Position numbers and translations under genes: made by a program. The notes below the pieces were generated by a model that worked only from the letters and a program-made list of their open reading frames with translations, was not told the DNA's origin and ran no database searches. A stretch of DNA of 64,000 bases. It comes from JBGSQR01 sp964509295 (GTDB lineage Bacteria; Desulfobacterota; Desulfuromonadia; Geobacterales; Pseudopelobacteraceae). The stretch is from assembly GCA_964509295.1 (NCBI GenBank), contig CAZDWS010000010.1, forward strand, positions 1 through 64,000, read 5' to 3'. Shown one piece after another: positions 24,929 through 32,716 of this stretch (positions are counted from its first letter, which is position 1; the number at the start of each line of letters is the position of its first letter).

Positions 24929-25582
24929 ATGAAAAACACACATTCCATCAAATCAGCCTTTCTGGGATTAATTGCATTTACAGCCCTTTTGCTTGCTGCC
25001 ACTCACGATGCTGCTGCCCATTGCGACACTCTTGATGGCCCGGTTATCAAGGATGCCCACAAGGCAATTGAAACCCGGAATATCACCCCTGTTCTCAAGT
25101 GGGTAAAACCTCATGATGAAAAAACCGTTACAGATGCCTTCAAAACTCTGCTCTCCAGCAAAGGAGCCAATTTTGAAGCGGCAGAACAAGACTTTTTTGC
25201 AACTCTTGTAAAAATACATCGCGCTGGTGAAGGGGCGCCTTTTACCGGCCTGAAGCCTGCTGGCACTGTTGAACCGGCAGTTGCCGAAGCAGACAAATCC
25301 CTGACAAGCGGAACACCAGAGGCACTTGTAAAACTGATCACAGGCGACATTGCAGCAGGGATCAAAAAACGTTACGAGCATGTTGCGGCTGCATACAAGC
25401 ACAAGGATAAAAGCGTCGCACAAGGCCGGGAATTTGTGGAGGCCTACATCGCCTACACCCATTATGTTGAACGTCTGCATCAGGATGCAACCGGCAGGGG
25501 CGCTCATGATGAACACACAGAGCATACCAAGGATGAAGGACATAATAATCACAAAAACACGTCAGACCATTCCAAACACTGA
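24929..25582 (+). CDS. DUF6448-family secreted His-rich protein
   Basis: A 217-aa exported protein. A signal peptide ends near AAA-HC. The mature part begins AHCDTLDGPVIKDA and contains VLKWVKPHDE and FFATLVKIHRAGEGAPFTGLKPAG, which match the DUF6448 family. The C-terminal 40 residues are His/Asp/Lys-rich (for example HDEHTEHTKDEGHNNH), a possible metal-binding tail. ATG at 24929 follows GGAG at 24916; an in-frame ATG at 24914 has no clear ribosome site. Function unknown. Confidence 0.75.
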   Translation: MKNTHSIKSAFLGLIAFTALLLAATHDAAAHCDTLDGPVIKDAHKAIETRNITPVLKWVKPHDEKTVTDAFKTLLSSKGANFEAAEQDFFATLVKIHRAGEGAPFTGLKPAGTVEPAVAEADKSLTSGTPEALVKLITGDIAAGIKKRYEHVAAAYKHKDKSVAQGREFVEAYIAYTHYVERLHQDATGRGAHDEHTEHTKDEGHNNHKNTSDHSKH

Positions 25583-25670
25583 CTATTTCAACATTAAATG
25601 ATCGGAATGAAAATACCTCGCAGCCTGAACACCTGCCAGGTATTTTCATTGATTATTACGAAAACAATGA

Positions 25671-25703
25671 CTGACAATCCTGCGCATCAGGATTGTCAGT
25701 TTT
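25671..25703 (+). terminator. Terminator after the DUF6448 gene
   Basis: A perfect 12-bp stem CTGACAATCCTG / CAGGATTGTCAG with a 6-nt loop is followed by TTTT. A second inverted repeat (AATGAAAATACCT 25606 / AGGTATTTTCATT 25638) lies just upstream. Confidence 0.85.
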
Positions 25704-25714
25704 GCATGATAATT

Positions 25715-25776
25715 ATCTATTAAATTTATAGATATTATATTTTTATATTGACATGCTCGCTACCTATCGCTATCAT
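25715..25776 (+). promoter_or_regulatory. Promoter with upstream Rrf2-type motif
   Basis: Motif ATCTATTAAATTTATAGA (25715-25732) lies 15 nt before TTGACA (25748), with a 17-nt spacer and TATCAT (25771). The same motif-to-promoter distance is seen at 54648 and 59055, a position suited to an activator. Confidence 0.65.
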
Positions 25777-25787
25777 AAACATACAAT

Positions 25788-25805
25788 GTCTACTTGTTCC
25801 ATAGA
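25788..25805 (+). promoter_or_regulatory. Second Rrf2-type motif just after the transcription start
   Basis: GTCTACTTGTTCCATAGA matches both halves of the motif (TCTAC and TCCATAG) and lies about 12 nt after the -10 box, a repressor-like position. Confidence 0.5.
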
Positions 25806-25853
25806 CAATATTTGAATAGCCTTCATCAAAACAAAAAAAGCGAGGAATTGATT

Positions 25854-26015
25854 ATGGGCAACATTCACAAACAAAACGACCAACTGGCTGCAGTAAGCGT
25901 GAAAGACGCACCGGAAGGTGCCTTCCTGTCTCTGTCTTTCGAAATCCAAAAACAATGGCAGTTGATGATTTTACCGTTACCGCTGTTCATTCTAATTGCT
26001 CTGGAACTGTTTTAA
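25854..26015 (+). pseudogene. Relic of an SsuC-like permease N-terminus (53-aa reading frame)
   Basis: The 53-aa frame (start after GAGGAA) is closely similar to the first 45 residues of the permease at 15862: both read NIH, DQLA, APEG, SLSFEI, then WQ and ILPL. After the stop the similarity continues in frame at a decayed level to about 26050: ELL-SRIGFLAAN of the permease corresponds to ELF-stop-DIG-stop-MAGSN. The rest of a permease is absent. It is therefore most likely the start of a lost permease gene, although the intact ribosome site and strong promoter leave open that the short hydrophobic peptide is still made. Confidence 0.7.
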
Positions 26016-26068
26016 GACATCGGATAAATGGCTGGCAGCAACAGTGCAGCTTATAACAGGAGTAAATC

Positions 26069-26386
26069 ATGAGTGTAGCCCTGATTGGCGGAATGGATCG
26101 ACTTGAACAGCAATACCTGAAAGAAGCTGCAAAACTCGGTATGGAGCTTAGCGTGTTCAGTCAGGCAAAAAATGATATTTGTGCTAAACTCAAACACTCC
26201 GAGGCGGTTGTCATCTTTACCAACAAGGTGTCTCACCGCGCCAGAAATGCGGCCATCAGCGCAGCAAAGGCCTATGACATACCGATTTACATGCATCACG
26301 CCTGCGGTGTCTGTACTCTCAGGGAGTGCCTTAAGTGCATCAGGACTGTAAGTCACACCGCTGAAAACAAACCAGCATGCCTTTGA
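26069..26386 (+). CDS. DUF2325-family small protein with two CxxC motifs
   Basis: A 105-aa protein. The N-terminus VALIGGMDRLEQQYLKEAAKLG and the middle SEAVVIFTNKVSHRARNAAISAAKAYDIPIYMHH match DUF2325. The C-terminus adds two CxxC pairs, CGVC and CLKC, 5 residues apart, a possible metal or Fe-S site. AGGAG precedes the ATG. With no terminator upstream it is probably driven by the promoter of the permease relic. Function unknown. Confidence 0.75.
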   Translation: MSVALIGGMDRLEQQYLKEAAKLGMELSVFSQAKNDICAKLKHSEAVVIFTNKVSHRARNAAISAAKAYDIPIYMHHACGVCTLRECLKCIRTVSHTAENKPACL

Positions 26387-26441
26387 CTGTACCGATGCAA
26401 TCTGTCAGGGAATTCGCTATAATCTGCCACGAAGGAGATTG

Positions 26442-26984
26442 ATGATGAGAACAAAAGTATTAATTCTGCCCGGCATCAGCAGCTCCGGGGCGCTGCACTG
26501 GCAGACGCTCTGGGAGAAAGCCAACCCGGCTTATTTGAGGGTGGAACAGGAAGACTGGATAACACCGGACTGCAGCGACTGGGTCAACCGACTGGAAGCG
26601 GCGGTTGAAGAAAGCGGACCGGGCACAGTCCTGGTTGTCCACAGCCTGGCCTGCCTGCTGGTTGCCCACTGGGCGGCCACGACAAGGCATACGATCAAAG
26701 GAGCTCTACTGGTGGCACCGCCTGATCCGGCCAATGTGAATTTTCCGGCCGGGGTTTCCGGTTTTGCTCCCATACCACAGCAACCGCTTCCCTTTAAAAG
26801 CATTTTGATCGCCAGCAGTGACGACCATTATGCCACTCTGGATTTCAGCCGGGAACTGGCCGGGGTATTTGGCAGCGAGTTTGTTGATGTTGGTGAATTG
26901 GGGCACATCAATTCGGACAGCAATATTGGAGATTGGCCGGAAGGTTTCGAAATATTCAAAAAACTGCTGAGTCAGGTTGCCTGA
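26442..26984 (+). CDS. RBBP9/YdeN-family alpha/beta hydrolase
   Basis: A protein of about 180 aa. The N-terminal ILPGISSSGALHWQTLWE and the nucleophile elbow VVHSLACLLVAHWA (Ser in HSLA) are characteristic. A catalytic Asp is likely in SSDDHYAT and His in GELGHINSDSNIG. The family consists of serine hydrolases of poorly defined substrate. Two adjacent ATGs (26442, 26445) follow GAAGGAG. Confidence 0.85.
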   Translation: MMRTKVLILPGISSSGALHWQTLWEKANPAYLRVEQEDWITPDCSDWVNRLEAAVEESGPGTVLVVHSLACLLVAHWAATTRHTIKGALLVAPPDPANVNFPAGVSGFAPIPQQPLPFKSILIASSDDHYATLDFSRELAGVFGSEFVDVGELGHINSDSNIGDWPEGFEIFKKLLSQVA

Positions 26985-27164
26985 TCGATCAGAGTGCGCC
27001 TCCTGGTGATGCGCACACTGCATATCCATGTTCTCAAGTTTTTCATAACAATTGCATGATCACAACGTATCGGTAACAAACACCTGCTACTATTTCACAA
27101 GAAAGCGGAACAGTATAACCGTTTTCAAAACTCCAAACAAAGAAAGGCAAAAAAAGGAACTGCA

Positions 27165-27401
27165 ATGAATTTTCACCCTGTAAAACAACTCAAGATTTCA
27201 GAACAAGTGGCAGAACAGATCAAATCATCCATATTATCAGGAGAACTTTCTCCCGGAGAAAAACTCCCCGCTGAACGTAAACTGGCCGAATCCTTTGGCG
27301 TATCACGCCCCAAGGTCCGTGAAGGGCTTGAAATGCTGATTTCCGCCGGACTAGTCATCTCCTATCAGGGGGGCGGCACATTCGTATCATCCCTACTCTA
27401 G
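27165..27401 (+). CDS. GntR-type winged-helix domain protein, truncated
   Basis: A 78-aa protein consisting only of a FadR/GntR DNA-binding domain (LSPGEKLPAERKLAESFGVSRPKVREGLEMLISAGLV, then GGGTFV). Normal FadR-type regulators have a further roughly 150-residue effector domain, which is missing. The reading frame ends 9 nt inside the convergent cytochrome gene. It may be a relic or a minimal DNA-binding protein. It might regulate the neighbouring respiratory cluster, but nothing shows this. Confidence 0.72.
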   Translation: MNFHPVKQLKISEQVAEQIKSSILSGELSPGEKLPAERKLAESFGVSRPKVREGLEMLISAGLVISYQGGGTFVSSLL

Positions 27402-28181
27402 AGTCAACTTTAAATCCCGCCACTGCTTCTCATCCAGCCTAACCGGCCGCATAGTAGAGTTTGACAAAACAGTTCGCGGATTTTTAACCCAATTTCGAAG
27501 CGCTGCATAGCTCCATCTGTCCCTGCCACGATAGTTCATCGGATAATATTGTGTCAGCAGTCCGGAAAGGTTCGGGCCCATATCACCCGCCCCGATCAAG
27601 CCTTTCCGGGCCGTCAGCATACGATGGCACGCCCCGCAGTTTTTACCGAAAACATCCTCTCCGGACCGGCTGTTTTTATCAAAATGCTTGACCAGCGGTC
27701 TTTCACCGCCTTTGACCGGCTCTTTGCTACTGCCGCTGAAAACTGCATTTATGATCGCCACGGCCTGCTGCTCATTCAGCCTGAAATCCGGCATCCCCTG
27801 CACAGGTTTCATGATCGAGTCAACTATATCCTGCGGCATTTTTGTATCAATCAGCCTGTCCAGAGAGGCGGCCAGAGCGTTGCCGCGCCCCGTAATCCAA
27901 TGGCAGCGACGACAGGCCAGTTGATCCGTCAGCCGGTTCCCTTCTTTGACCAACGCTGCATTTCCAATAGTAAAGTGTGAGAACCTGCCTTCGATTAGTC
28001 GATGATGGGCGATATTCTTACGATCCGAGGCGGGGTTGCCACGATGGCAGTCGGTACAGAGCCCGCGCTCCCCGTAATGCACGGCATGGCACTTCAGGCA
28101 GCTCTGTCCGGCGCATTGGGCCGGAGCTGCACCAAACAGAAGTCCGAGCAGGACAGCTAGAATGGGAAGGACAGTGCCCAA
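27393..28181 (-). CDS. Four-haem c-type cytochrome of the Rieske/cyt b module
   Basis: A 262-aa exported cytochrome. A signal peptide (about residues 1-24, ending near QCA-GQ) is followed by four CxxCH sites: CLKCH, CTDCH, CRRCH and CGACH. The C-terminal half resembles a cytochrome c domain with distal Met candidates (STMRPV). The best start is TTG at 28181 after GGGGG, overlapping the upstream gene by 25 nt. It is the last gene of the module and probably takes electrons from the Rieske/cytochrome b proteins. It resembles the extMNOPQS-type end of Geobacter ext clusters; the exact letter is not assigned. Confidence 0.75.
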   Translation of the reverse strand: MGTVLPILAVLLGLLFGAAPAQCAGQSCLKCHAVHYGERGLCTDCHRGNPASDRKNIAHHRLIEGRFSHFTIGNAALVKEGNRLTDQLACRRCHWITGRGNALAASLDRLIDTKMPQDIVDSIMKPVQGMPDFRLNEQQAVAIINAVFSGSSKEPVKGGERPLVKHFDKNSRSGEDVFGKNCGACHRMLTARKGLIGAGDMGPNLSGLLTQYYPMNYRGRDRWSYAALRNWVKNPRTVLSNSTMRPVRLDEKQWRDLKLTLE

Positions 28182-28573
28182 TTATTCCCCCTGAAAAACA
28201 TGGCGATTACGGTAAGTGCAATTACGGCAATAAACAGAACAACGGCGCTGAGATTGGTTGCCAGCTGTTCCCGAGCAAACCATTGCGCCTTGTAGACCCG
28301 ACGCCCCCTGTTAAGCCAGGGGAGCAGCAGGAAAGCAATTCCGAAACCGATTACCGGATAGATCATCCGGTTGGAATAGCTGACCAGCTCCTGAATCCAG
28401 AGCAGAAACCAGGCTGACCGGATCGGGTTGGGCGTTATGGCCGGATTGGCCGGTTCCTGAAGGGGTGCCGGGATCATTACGGCAAGCGCCAGCAAAAGTA
28501 CGACAAACAGCCAGCCGCTGATCTTGATCAGTCGAAAAAAATGCGGGGAACTTTTAACAAAACCGGATTTCAT
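28157..28573 (-). CDS. Cytochrome b C-terminal (subunit IV-like) membrane protein
   Basis: A 138-aa protein with about three transmembrane segments. The motif IPAPLQEPANPAITPNPIRSAWFLLWIQELV is the PEWY-region relative of cytochrome b6f subunit IV/cytochrome b C-terminal domains, part of the quinol site. PEWY itself is not present. It overlaps the N-terminal cytochrome b gene by 4 nt. Together the two would form a split quinol-oxidising cytochrome b. Confidence 0.8.
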   Translation of the reverse strand: MKSGFVKSSPHFFRLIKISGWLFVVLLLALAVMIPAPLQEPANPAITPNPIRSAWFLLWIQELVSYSNRMIYPVIGFGIAFLLLPWLNRGRRVYKAQWFAREQLATNLSAVVLFIAVIALTVIAMFFRGNNWALSFPF

Positions 28574-29190
28574 AGATATGGTAAAACCCCCTTTTGCTTT
28601 CTGACCCGATAAAAATGCAGCATGGACAGCAGCAGCATGGCCAGCGGCAGTACCACCACATGCAGCATATAGAAACGGAGCAGGGTCAATGGCTGGCCGA
28701 TGCCATCCGGCACAAGCAGTTCACGAAAAAAATCCCCCAGCGGTGCGGCAGCGAGAAGCTCCATGCCGGTCTGGGTGGCCCAGTAGGCCAGCTGATCAAA
28801 GGGGAGCAGATAGCCGGTGTAGGCTTCAAAAACAGCGATAAAGAGCAGCAGGCAGCCGATGACCCAGTTCATCTGCCGGGGGTGATGATAGGCGCCGGTC
28901 AGGATTACCCGCAGTGTATGTAGGACGATCAACACCAGAAAGAAATGAGAGGTCAGCCGGTGTAGACTGCGCAGATACCTGCCGCCCCACACATATGATT
29001 CCAGGTAGAGGACCGAATTGAAGGCCCGCTCCGGCGTCGGCTGATAATAGACCATCAACAGCAGGCCGCTCACAATCAATACCAGCAGGGCGGTGAAGGC
29101 CAGCCCTCCCAGGCAGAACGTGTAGCTGATGCGCAGATTGCGTTGCAGCACCACCCTGGGAAAGATATGTTTCAGAAAATCATTGATCAT
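28570..29190 (-). CDS. Cytochrome b N-terminal (b6-like) membrane protein
   Basis: A 206-aa protein with about four transmembrane helices. Haem-b ligand candidates are the His pairs in SLHRLTSHFFL and LHTLRV (second helix) and in YMLHVVVLP and SMLHFYRVRK (fourth helix), and the Q-site region GYLLPFDQLAYWATQTG is conserved. It overlaps the Rieske gene by 4 nt. It would oxidise quinol with the Rieske protein and pass electrons to the neighbouring cytochromes c. Confidence 0.87.
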   Translation of the reverse strand: MINDFLKHIFPRVVLQRNLRISYTFCLGGLAFTALLVLIVSGLLLMVYYQPTPERAFNSVLYLESYVWGGRYLRSLHRLTSHFFLVLIVLHTLRVILTGAYHHPRQMNWVIGCLLLFIAVFEAYTGYLLPFDQLAYWATQTGMELLAAAPLGDFFRELLVPDGIGQPLTLLRFYMLHVVVLPLAMLLLSMLHFYRVRKQKGVLPYL

Positions 29191-29585
29191 AGCGCCACCA
29201 CTTCAATCACTCCGTCCCGCTCCTCAACCCGCATCTTTGGCAATGGCCGCTCCGCAGGCCCCTTGACCACACGCCCCTTCAGATCAAACAGGCTGCCGTG
29301 ACAGGGACAGGCCAGCCCCTGATCAGTCAGGTTCAGAGTGCATCCCAGATGGGTGCAGACCAGACTGAGTGCATACAGTTCGCCGCCGGAATTGAACAGG
29401 GCCACACGGGCTTCCCGATAAACCAGGGCACCTTCGGCAGGAAGCTCTTTCCTGGACAGGCTGACCACAACCTGACGGCGCTGAATGACGCGCGGTGTCA
29501 GGTATTTCCAGAGCAGCGCCAGGGAACCGGACAGCAGAACTACGGTTTTGATGAAGGTTCGACGCGATTGAGTAGTTTTTTCCAT
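29187..29585 (-). CDS. Rieske 2Fe-2S protein
   Basis: A 132-aa protein with a twin-arginine-type N-terminal anchor (SRRTFIKTVVLLSGSLALL). The Rieske motifs are CTHLGC and CPCHGS, giving two Cys and two His ligands. It sits between the 9-haem cytochrome gene (overlap 46 nt) and cytochrome b, as expected for a bc-like quinol-oxidising complex. Confidence 0.92.
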   Translation of the reverse strand: MEKTTQSRRTFIKTVVLLSGSLALLWKYLTPRVIQRRQVVVSLSRKELPAEGALVYREARVALFNSGGELYALSLVCTHLGCTLNLTDQGLACPCHGSLFDLKGRVVKGPAERPLPKMRVEERDGVIEVVAL

Positions 29586-30766
29586 TTTTTGATATATGCC
29601 TTTGTGTAAGCCGGGCTTTTGGAACTGATCTGCAGATAGCGGCTGGCCGCCATGAAATCACCGTTGACAACCCGCTGACCACTGCGATCCCAGAACGAGT
29701 CCAGATTCATGCCATCCTTGCGCAGCTGATAAATACGCTGTTCTGGTTTTTCCAGTATGAAACGGCGCGGGTTATCGTGGCACCCCTCGCAGGTAACTGT
29801 TCCGCGCTGCACCGTATGGGGAAACATGGCCCGCCATTCAGCGGCCAGCAGCTGGTTTTCCTTCCCTCCCCTGGTGGCCTTCTGAATATCAGTATAATAG
29901 GCGATGTACTGCGGCCTGATCGGGCTGACCTTGCCCCTGGAATTGATCCCCAGCGGCGGTGCATCCTGTTTGCGCAGGTAGGCGCTACTGAGATATTCCG
30001 GGTTCAGTCCCTCTTTCAGATCAAAATCCTCTTTCTGCTTCAAATCCTTGAATTGAAGAAAAAACGTGCCGTACTCCTGGGCTGTCCAGGCCGAATGGCA
30101 GGCGTAGCATTCAAGCTTCTGCATGTGCGCCTTGATGCCGTGCTCGATCACCTTAGTCGATGGCTGATGGCAGTCGGTACAGGTTTTGGAGCTTTTCTGC
30201 CCCTGCCTGAGACTGGCCATGGAGTGGCAGGCGCCGCAGGTCATGCCACTACGGTAATGCACATCGGGCGACATTTTCAGAAAAGTTTCCCCGTTGACCG
30301 CAATACCGCGCTGATAGCGGTTGTTATCCTCGCGCGGCGCACGCCCGGAATAATCCCAACCGATGAAATATCCCTTGTGACAGATCTGGCAGTCGGCTAC
30401 GGTCGGCTTCCGGATGGCGTGCCCGCTGCCATGACATTGCCGACAGCTGTCTACATGGCATGAAGAACAGTTTGTATCAAAGAAACGACTGTCGTGTTTG
30501 GCATAGGTGCGCTTGACAAACTCCCGCTCACCGGTTCGCCTGGTCATGGGGCCGTCAAAGACCGTATCGTAACCCTTGTGGCAGGCCACGCAGGCCGAGG
30601 CACGATGAGATTCGGATGCAGGATCACTTGCCCTGCCCCCCTGATAATGACAGGCGGCACAGGAGACAGCGGCAGCCGGTTTTGAACCGTCGGCGGCAAA
30701 GGCCGTAACAGCCATAAAACTACTGATCAGCCAGCAGGCGGCGATGTAGTGCATCATCCAGCGCAC
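29540..30766 (-). CDS. Nine-haem c-type cytochrome
   Basis: A 408-aa exported cytochrome with nine CxxCH sites (CAACH, CVACH, CSSCH, CRQCH, CQICH, CGACH, CTDCH, CYACH, CEGCH), mostly in the first 260 residues, and a Lys-rich C-terminus (YTKAYIKKWKKLLNRV). The likely start is GTG at 30766 after AAGGAC, followed directly by a signal peptide ending AFA-AD. ATG at 30757 is an alternative. It overlaps the 12-haem lipoprotein gene by 47 nt and the Rieske gene by 46 nt. It is probably the periplasmic carrier between the quinol-oxidising module and the outer membrane. Confidence 0.83.
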   Translation of the reverse strand: MRWMMHYIAACWLISSFMAVTAFAADGSKPAAAVSCAACHYQGGRASDPASESHRASACVACHKGYDTVFDGPMTRRTGEREFVKRTYAKHDSRFFDTNCSSCHVDSCRQCHGSGHAIRKPTVADCQICHKGYFIGWDYSGRAPREDNNRYQRGIAVNGETFLKMSPDVHYRSGMTCGACHSMASLRQGQKSSKTCTDCHQPSTKVIEHGIKAHMQKLECYACHSAWTAQEYGTFFLQFKDLKQKEDFDLKEGLNPEYLSSAYLRKQDAPPLGINSRGKVSPIRPQYIAYYTDIQKATRGGKENQLLAAEWRAMFPHTVQRGTVTCEGCHDNPRRFILEKPEQRIYQLRKDGMNLDSFWDRSGQRVVNGDFMAASRYLQISSKSPAYTKAYIKKWKKLLNRVEPSSKP

Positions 30767-32582
30767 GATAGTTAAGTCCTTTCCTGTAGATCGGGTCAGA
30801 GGCCTTGTTATGGCAGGGCAGACAGAGATTGACGGACAGCGCCCGTTTGACCTCCCTGCCATTTAATGGTCTGGATTTTTCTCTGGTAATGGCCGAGAAG
30901 GCCTTGACTTTGCCATCCTCCATTGCCAGAAAACCATCCAGCGGTTTACGGTCCGAGCGTTCACAGATCAGTGTGGCCTTGAAGCTGGCTCCGTCAACCA
31001 CATGCTGCCCAAAGCCGAGGAAGGCCGGATTGCCGTGGCATTCGGCACAGCCCACCGCCTTTTTACCGGTGTTATGGGAGTAAAACGGGGCAAAGCGCAA
31101 CTGCTGCTTGCCTTTAAACTTTGCCACATACTCGGTTTTGGAATTGCTGCCGTCTTCTTCGGCCACGGTCACAAAGGTCTGGCAGCCGGGCGTGACAGAA
31201 GATATGCGGCCACGCTGATTGAGCGCCAGGGGAAACGGATAAAGCATGCGGTAATCTTCGGTCTCGCTGAACTGCCCGGGCGTTTCCTGTTTTTTGATAA
31301 AATCCATGCCCGGCTTGGATTTATCATACTTTGTGTGACAGCCGAAACACTGCACAACAGTCCTGGAGTGGCAGGCATGGCACTCCAGGCGGCCATGCCC
31401 GGCCACCGTATGTTCCGGGCTTCCGGTGACAACCTTTGAACGAAACAGTTTCCCGCTCCGTTTGCCCTGCACCCAGATGGCTCCATCCTCGTAAAACACA
31501 TTGGAATAGCTGCGCCCCTTGGTTGTCTGGATCATTTTGGAACCGTATTGCATCGGTTTTTTATAGTTTCTGGATTCACGCAGCGCCTCGTCATTTTCAC
31601 GGGTTATCTGGCGGTAACGTGGCACATCACTAGCGCTGCCGTGGCAATCCTCGCAACTGATTTCGGTCTGCTGGTACATGGTTTTATAGGCATAGCCGTC
31701 ACCCATGACATCACGGGAGGTATGACAGTCAATGCACTCCATACCGGCGGCAAAATGCACATCCGGTTCAATGTGCACCAGATTACGGGCACCGCTGCTC
31801 ATAACCGGCCCACCCTCGCCTTTACGGGTCGGCACCAGACTGTTGTTGCCATCGTACAGCCCCTGATAGGACAAGGCAATCCGACCGCTACGGTTGTGAC
31901 AGCGAGAACAGACCTGAATACCCGGAAGCGCCGACATTTCATGAGTAGCAGAATATCCTGCCTTGCCCTTCATAGTTTTATCGTTTCCTTCGTAAGTACC
32001 CTCATCATTCCAGGGAAAATGGCAGGCGGCACAGCCGGAGGCGTGGCTTGCACTATAGGCATCGGCGGTTTCTACGCCAATATGACAGCGTGAGCAGAAT
32101 TTACGGAACAATTCGCCGGAAAGGTTATCCAGTTCCGCCACCGGCTTGGGAGAAAACTCCTTGCCATCAGCACCAAACTGTTTTTCACCGCGGGTGGTAT
32201 ACGAATTGCCATCCACACCCTCCCAGGTCAGCTGGGTGTTATGAATCATCCCTGCCGCAGTATACATAATATTACTTTTCACCCGGTCAAATTGATATTT
32301 GTGGCACGGAGCACAGCCATTTTCCCAACGTCCCATATACTCATGATTGGCAATACCGAATATGCCCTGATGCGCTTTTTCCTTTTCCTCTTCGAGAGGC
32401 TTGCCACCATGGCAGGAAACGCAATCCCCATGGTTTTTGGAAACATGTTCAATACCTTTATGACAACGGACGCAGGAAGACTGTTTGGTTCCCGACTGGC
32501 ATGCGGAGAGAACAAAAGTTGAACACAAAACAAGCAGCAGGATAAAATGAGTTAAACCGTTTCCGGCAGATCTTTTCTGCAT
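30720..32582 (-). CDS. Twelve-haem c-type cytochrome lipoprotein
   Basis: A 620-aa protein with a lipobox (LSAC, about Cys28) and twelve CxxCH sites, from CVRCH near residue 37 to CLPCH near 592. The lipid anchor suggests attachment to the outer membrane, facing the periplasm or the outside, near the ExtI-like porin encoded just upstream. In Geobacter ext loci such lipoprotein cytochromes form electron conduits. A terminator (32649) separates it from the porin gene, so it may have its own promoter. Confidence 0.87.
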   Translation of the reverse strand: MQKRSAGNGLTHFILLLVLCSTFVLSACQSGTKQSSCVRCHKGIEHVSKNHGDCVSCHGGKPLEEEKEKAHQGIFGIANHEYMGRWENGCAPCHKYQFDRVKSNIMYTAAGMIHNTQLTWEGVDGNSYTTRGEKQFGADGKEFSPKPVAELDNLSGELFRKFCSRCHIGVETADAYSASHASGCAACHFPWNDEGTYEGNDKTMKGKAGYSATHEMSALPGIQVCSRCHNRSGRIALSYQGLYDGNNSLVPTRKGEGGPVMSSGARNLVHIEPDVHFAAGMECIDCHTSRDVMGDGYAYKTMYQQTEISCEDCHGSASDVPRYRQITRENDEALRESRNYKKPMQYGSKMIQTTKGRSYSNVFYEDGAIWVQGKRSGKLFRSKVVTGSPEHTVAGHGRLECHACHSRTVVQCFGCHTKYDKSKPGMDFIKKQETPGQFSETEDYRMLYPFPLALNQRGRISSVTPGCQTFVTVAEEDGSNSKTEYVAKFKGKQQLRFAPFYSHNTGKKAVGCAECHGNPAFLGFGQHVVDGASFKATLICERSDRKPLDGFLAMEDGKVKAFSAITREKSRPLNGREVKRALSVNLCLPCHNKASDPIYRKGLNYRALDDALHRRLLADQ

Positions 32583-32648
32583 TTACAGAGAGGGCCTTTG
32601 TCTTTTGGGTTAGCAAACTATAGCATGTCAATTTGACTATTCTAAACA

Positions 32649-32690
32649 AAATATGACCTGCCGGAGTAGAAGTCCTGACAGGTCATATTT
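32649..32690 (-). terminator. Terminator after the porin gene (minus strand)
   Basis: A 12-bp stem, AAATATGACCTG with CAGGTCATATTT, with an 18-nt loop, is followed on the minus strand by TTTTG, downstream of the ExtI-like gene. Confidence 0.8.
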
Positions 32691-32716
32691 GTAACTATTT
32701 CTGCTAAATAAGCTGT

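Noticed and set aside
32582..32648. Rrf2-type motif near a CTATAG upstream of the 12-haem cytochrome gene
   Set aside because: Only the second half matches; the ATCTAC half is absent.
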